DNA of 64,000 nucleotides from Lachnospiraceae bacterium (GTDB taxonomy: Bacteria; Bacillota; Clostridia; Lachnospirales; Lachnospiraceae). The stretch lies in the NCBI GenBank assembly GCA_015057865.1, contig SVDH01000002.1, forward strand, positions 1 to 64,000. Reading direction: 5' to 3'. Shown here piece by piece: positions 62,480 to 64,000 of the stretch. Made by a program: the position numbers and the translations under genes. The notes below the pieces were generated by a model. It saw nothing but the letters and a program-made list of their open reading frames with translations, had not been told where the DNA came from and did not search any database. Positions within the stretch are counted from its first letter, which is position 1. Each line of letters opens with the position of its first letter.

Positions 62480-63590
62480 AAACAAAATACCCTGCATCCC
62501 CATAGATCAGTGCATCCATATCTTCCGGGGAGGCATTGGAGTTTGCCAGATTTTCGTTCTCAAGAAGATAAGATTTTTCTTTGTCAAACGCGAACAGGCG
62601 GTAAATGATGACATTCATCTTCTCGCCGATCTCCACAGGACGCCGCTCGAGAGAGCGGAAAGTGGAAAGCGTGATGCCATCGACGTCAATCTTCAGCTCC
62701 AGACTGTTTCCGCGGAACAGGATGTCTTTGATGACACCTTCTTCGGAGAAGCTTAAGAGGTCTGCAAAGTGTGGATTGTCACTCTTAAATGCCTCTACGA
62801 ATTCCGGACGGATAATCGCACCGGTGTATTTTCCTTTGCCGGATTCAAAGCCCCGCAGTCTGTAATAGTCAGGGATGACGGCAGACTGACCGATGAATTC
62901 TGAGACAAAAGGAGTCTGTGGCTCTTTGTAGATTTGTCGAGGCGTGCCGATCTGCTCAACGCGTCCCTGGTTGGTGACGATGATCTCATCGGCGACTTCT
63001 ACGGCTTCGTCCTGATCATGTGTGACGAAAATACTGGTGATCCCGACCTTGTAGATCATTTCGCGGAGCCAGCTTCTTAACTCCTGGCGGACCTTTGCGT
63101 CAATTGCCGCAAAAGGCTCGTCCAAAAGCAGAAGAGAAGGGTTCGGTGCCAGTGCGCGCGCGAATGCGACACGCTGTCTCTGGCCGCCGGAGAGCTGATT
63201 CGGGAACCGCTTTTCCATGCCTTCCAGGCCGGTCAGCTTTAACAGTTCCATAACGCGTTCACGGATCTGTGCAGCCGGCATTTTCTTTAACTTCAGGCCG
63301 AATGCGATATTATCAAAAACAGTCATGTACCGAAACAGAGCATAATTCTGAAATACAAATCCGATGCCGCGGTCTGCAGGTGCAATATCATTGACGCGGA
63401 CGCCGTCGATCAGAATATCGCCTGATGTTGGTGTTTCAAGTCCTGCGATCATCCGAAGGATTGTTGTTTTCCCGCTGCCGGACGGACCCAGCAGTGCAAC
63501 CAGGCGCCCTTTTTCGATGCCGAAGCTGACATCTTTGGAAGCCTGAAAAGAACCGAAATTTTTATTGATGTTTTTTAATTCTACGTACAT
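62472..63590 (-). CDS. cysA: Sulfate/thiosulfate-type ABC transporter ATP-binding protein
   Basis: A 372-residue ATPase of the sulfate/molybdate/spermidine-type import family. Walker A GPSGSGKTTIL, Q-loop FVFQNYALF, signature NQLSGGQRQRVAFARA, Walker B LLLLDEPFAAID and the switch histidine in VTHDQDEA are present, followed by a TOBE-like regulatory C-terminus. The FGSFQASKDVSF opening and the CysW-like permease immediately upstream favour sulfate or thiosulfate. Start at 63590 has GGAG 7 bases upstream. The remainder of the operon lies beyond the window. Confidence 0.85.
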   Translation of the reverse strand: MYVELKNINKNFGSFQASKDVSFGIEKGRLVALLGPSGSGKTTILRMIAGLETPTSGDILIDGVRVNDIAPADRGIGFVFQNYALFRYMTVFDNIAFGLKLKKMPAAQIRERVMELLKLTGLEGMEKRFPNQLSGGQRQRVAFARALAPNPSLLLLDEPFAAIDAKVRQELRSWLREMIYKVGITSIFVTHDQDEAVEVADEIIVTNQGRVEQIGTPRQIYKEPQTPFVSEFIGQSAVIPDYYRLRGFESGKGKYTGAIIRPEFVEAFKSDNPHFADLLSFSEEGVIKDILFRGNSLELKIDVDGITLSTFRSLERRPVEIGEKMNVIIYRLFAFDKEKSYLLENENLANSNASPEDMDALIYGDAGYFVSH

Positions 63591-63607
63591 AGCAGAACTC
63601 CAATCCA

Positions 63608-64000
63608 TTACTTTTGTGCAGCCCGCAGCTTTGCGCGGTACTCCATAATATTACGCAGCACCAGGACAATGATCGCAATGATCACAAGGATCGAGGAAAC
63701 CGCGAATGCGGCGACCAGAGAATCAGAATCACCCGATAAATACAGCGCGTCGATCTCGAGTGGCAAGGTAAACGTTTTCCCGCGTGTTTTGGAAAGTGCA
63801 GCGACTGCACCGAATTCGCCCAGCGCGCGTGCGGCACAGAGAATGATGCCGTAGACCAGTGCCCATTTCATCTGTGGGAACGTGATCTTGCGAAAGATGT
63901 AAAAGCCCTTAGCGCCCATCAGTGCAGCTGCTTCTTCTTCGTCCTTTCCTTCTGCATTGAGTACGGGGATGATCTCTCTTGAGACAAACGGGAATGTGAC
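63608..64000 (-). CDS. Sulfate-type ABC transporter permease (CysW-like), partial
   Basis: The C-terminal 130 residues of an ABC permease; the 5' part runs off the window at 64000. The EAA loop reads EEEAAALMGAKGFYIFRKITFPQM (the key part is AAALMGAKG and ITFPQ), which docks to the ATPase. LCAARALGEFGAVAALS and TLPLEIDALY are typical of CysW/ModB-type permeases. It ends 18 bases before the ATPase start on the minus strand. Confidence 0.85.
   Translation of the reverse strand, partial: VTFPFVSREIIPVLNAEGKDEEEAAALMGAKGFYIFRKITFPQMKWALVYGIILCAARALGEFGAVAALSKTRGKTFTLPLEIDALYLSGDSDSLVAAFAVSSILVIIAIIVLVLRNIMEYRAKLRAAQK

Overview
The window looks like a chromosomal segment of an anaerobic, gut-type Clostridia bacterium, most like Lachnospiraceae. 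The reasons are strong GGAGG ribosome sites, sigma-A promoters, Rho-independent terminators, ferredoxin-dependent 2-oxoacid and aldehyde oxidoreductases, a sigma-54 gene, and an F-type ATP synthase operon in the order B-E-F-H-A-G-D-C. No rRNA, tRNA, CRISPR, phage or transposase gene was seen. Family names come from motif recognition only; no database search was possible.

Layout. 1-6 kb: dapA (minus), an XRE-Uma2 fusion, a deoxyinosine/uracil-type DNA glycosylase, a type III CoA-transferase with an OFA-type MFS carrier, and a LysR regulator. 6-9 kb: a microprotein, a zinc-ribbon membrane protein with a Trp/Asp/Tyr-rich tail, and a PucR-type regulator. 9-15 kb: an L-fucose-isomerase-like enzyme followed by SufE-like, unknown, DASS carrier and SufS-like genes, then a probable small RNA. 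15-18.8 kb: nitroreductase, PQ-loop-like protein, rpoN, second OFA carrier.

18.9-31.5 kb is a catabolic redox island: Fe-alcohol dehydrogenase, Zn-alcohol dehydrogenase, MBL hydrolase, polyferredoxin, tungsten-type aldehyde:ferredoxin oxidoreductase, HpaI-type aldolase, MFS carrier, ABM monooxygenase, two divergent LysR regulators and two SDRs. Six promoters in and next to this island share one layout: a cgATA-N4-TAT dyad 46-47 bp before a good -10 hexamer with a poor -35. I read this as one activator regulon, probably LysR-controlled. It is the best candidate here for an undescribed system.

31.7-38.9 kb: fdhD and two tandem copies of a four-subunit 2-oxoacid:ferredoxin oxidoreductase operon, separated by a P-loop ATPase. 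The outer subunits of the two copies are nearly identical and the inner subunits have diverged. 39-51.7 kb: heterodimeric ABC exporter, trmB, NYN-LOTUS protein, a GNAT/membrane protein, a ThiT-like protein, LD-carboxypeptidase, crotonase and a DacF-type carboxypeptidase. 51.9-58.3 kb: ATP synthase. 58.4-64 kb: double zinc-ribbon protein, TPM-domain protein, Orn/Lys/Arg decarboxylase, and the end of a sulfate-type ABC operon cut by the window edge.

The non-coding DNA is unusual. There is a family of structured repeats with ATAAGCT/AGCTTAT ends that sit on stop codons, an array of alternating TACCA/TGGTA half-sites about 27 bp apart upstream of the NYN gene, a 162-bp inverted-repeat element upstream of dacF, and a double long hairpin before the ABC exporter.
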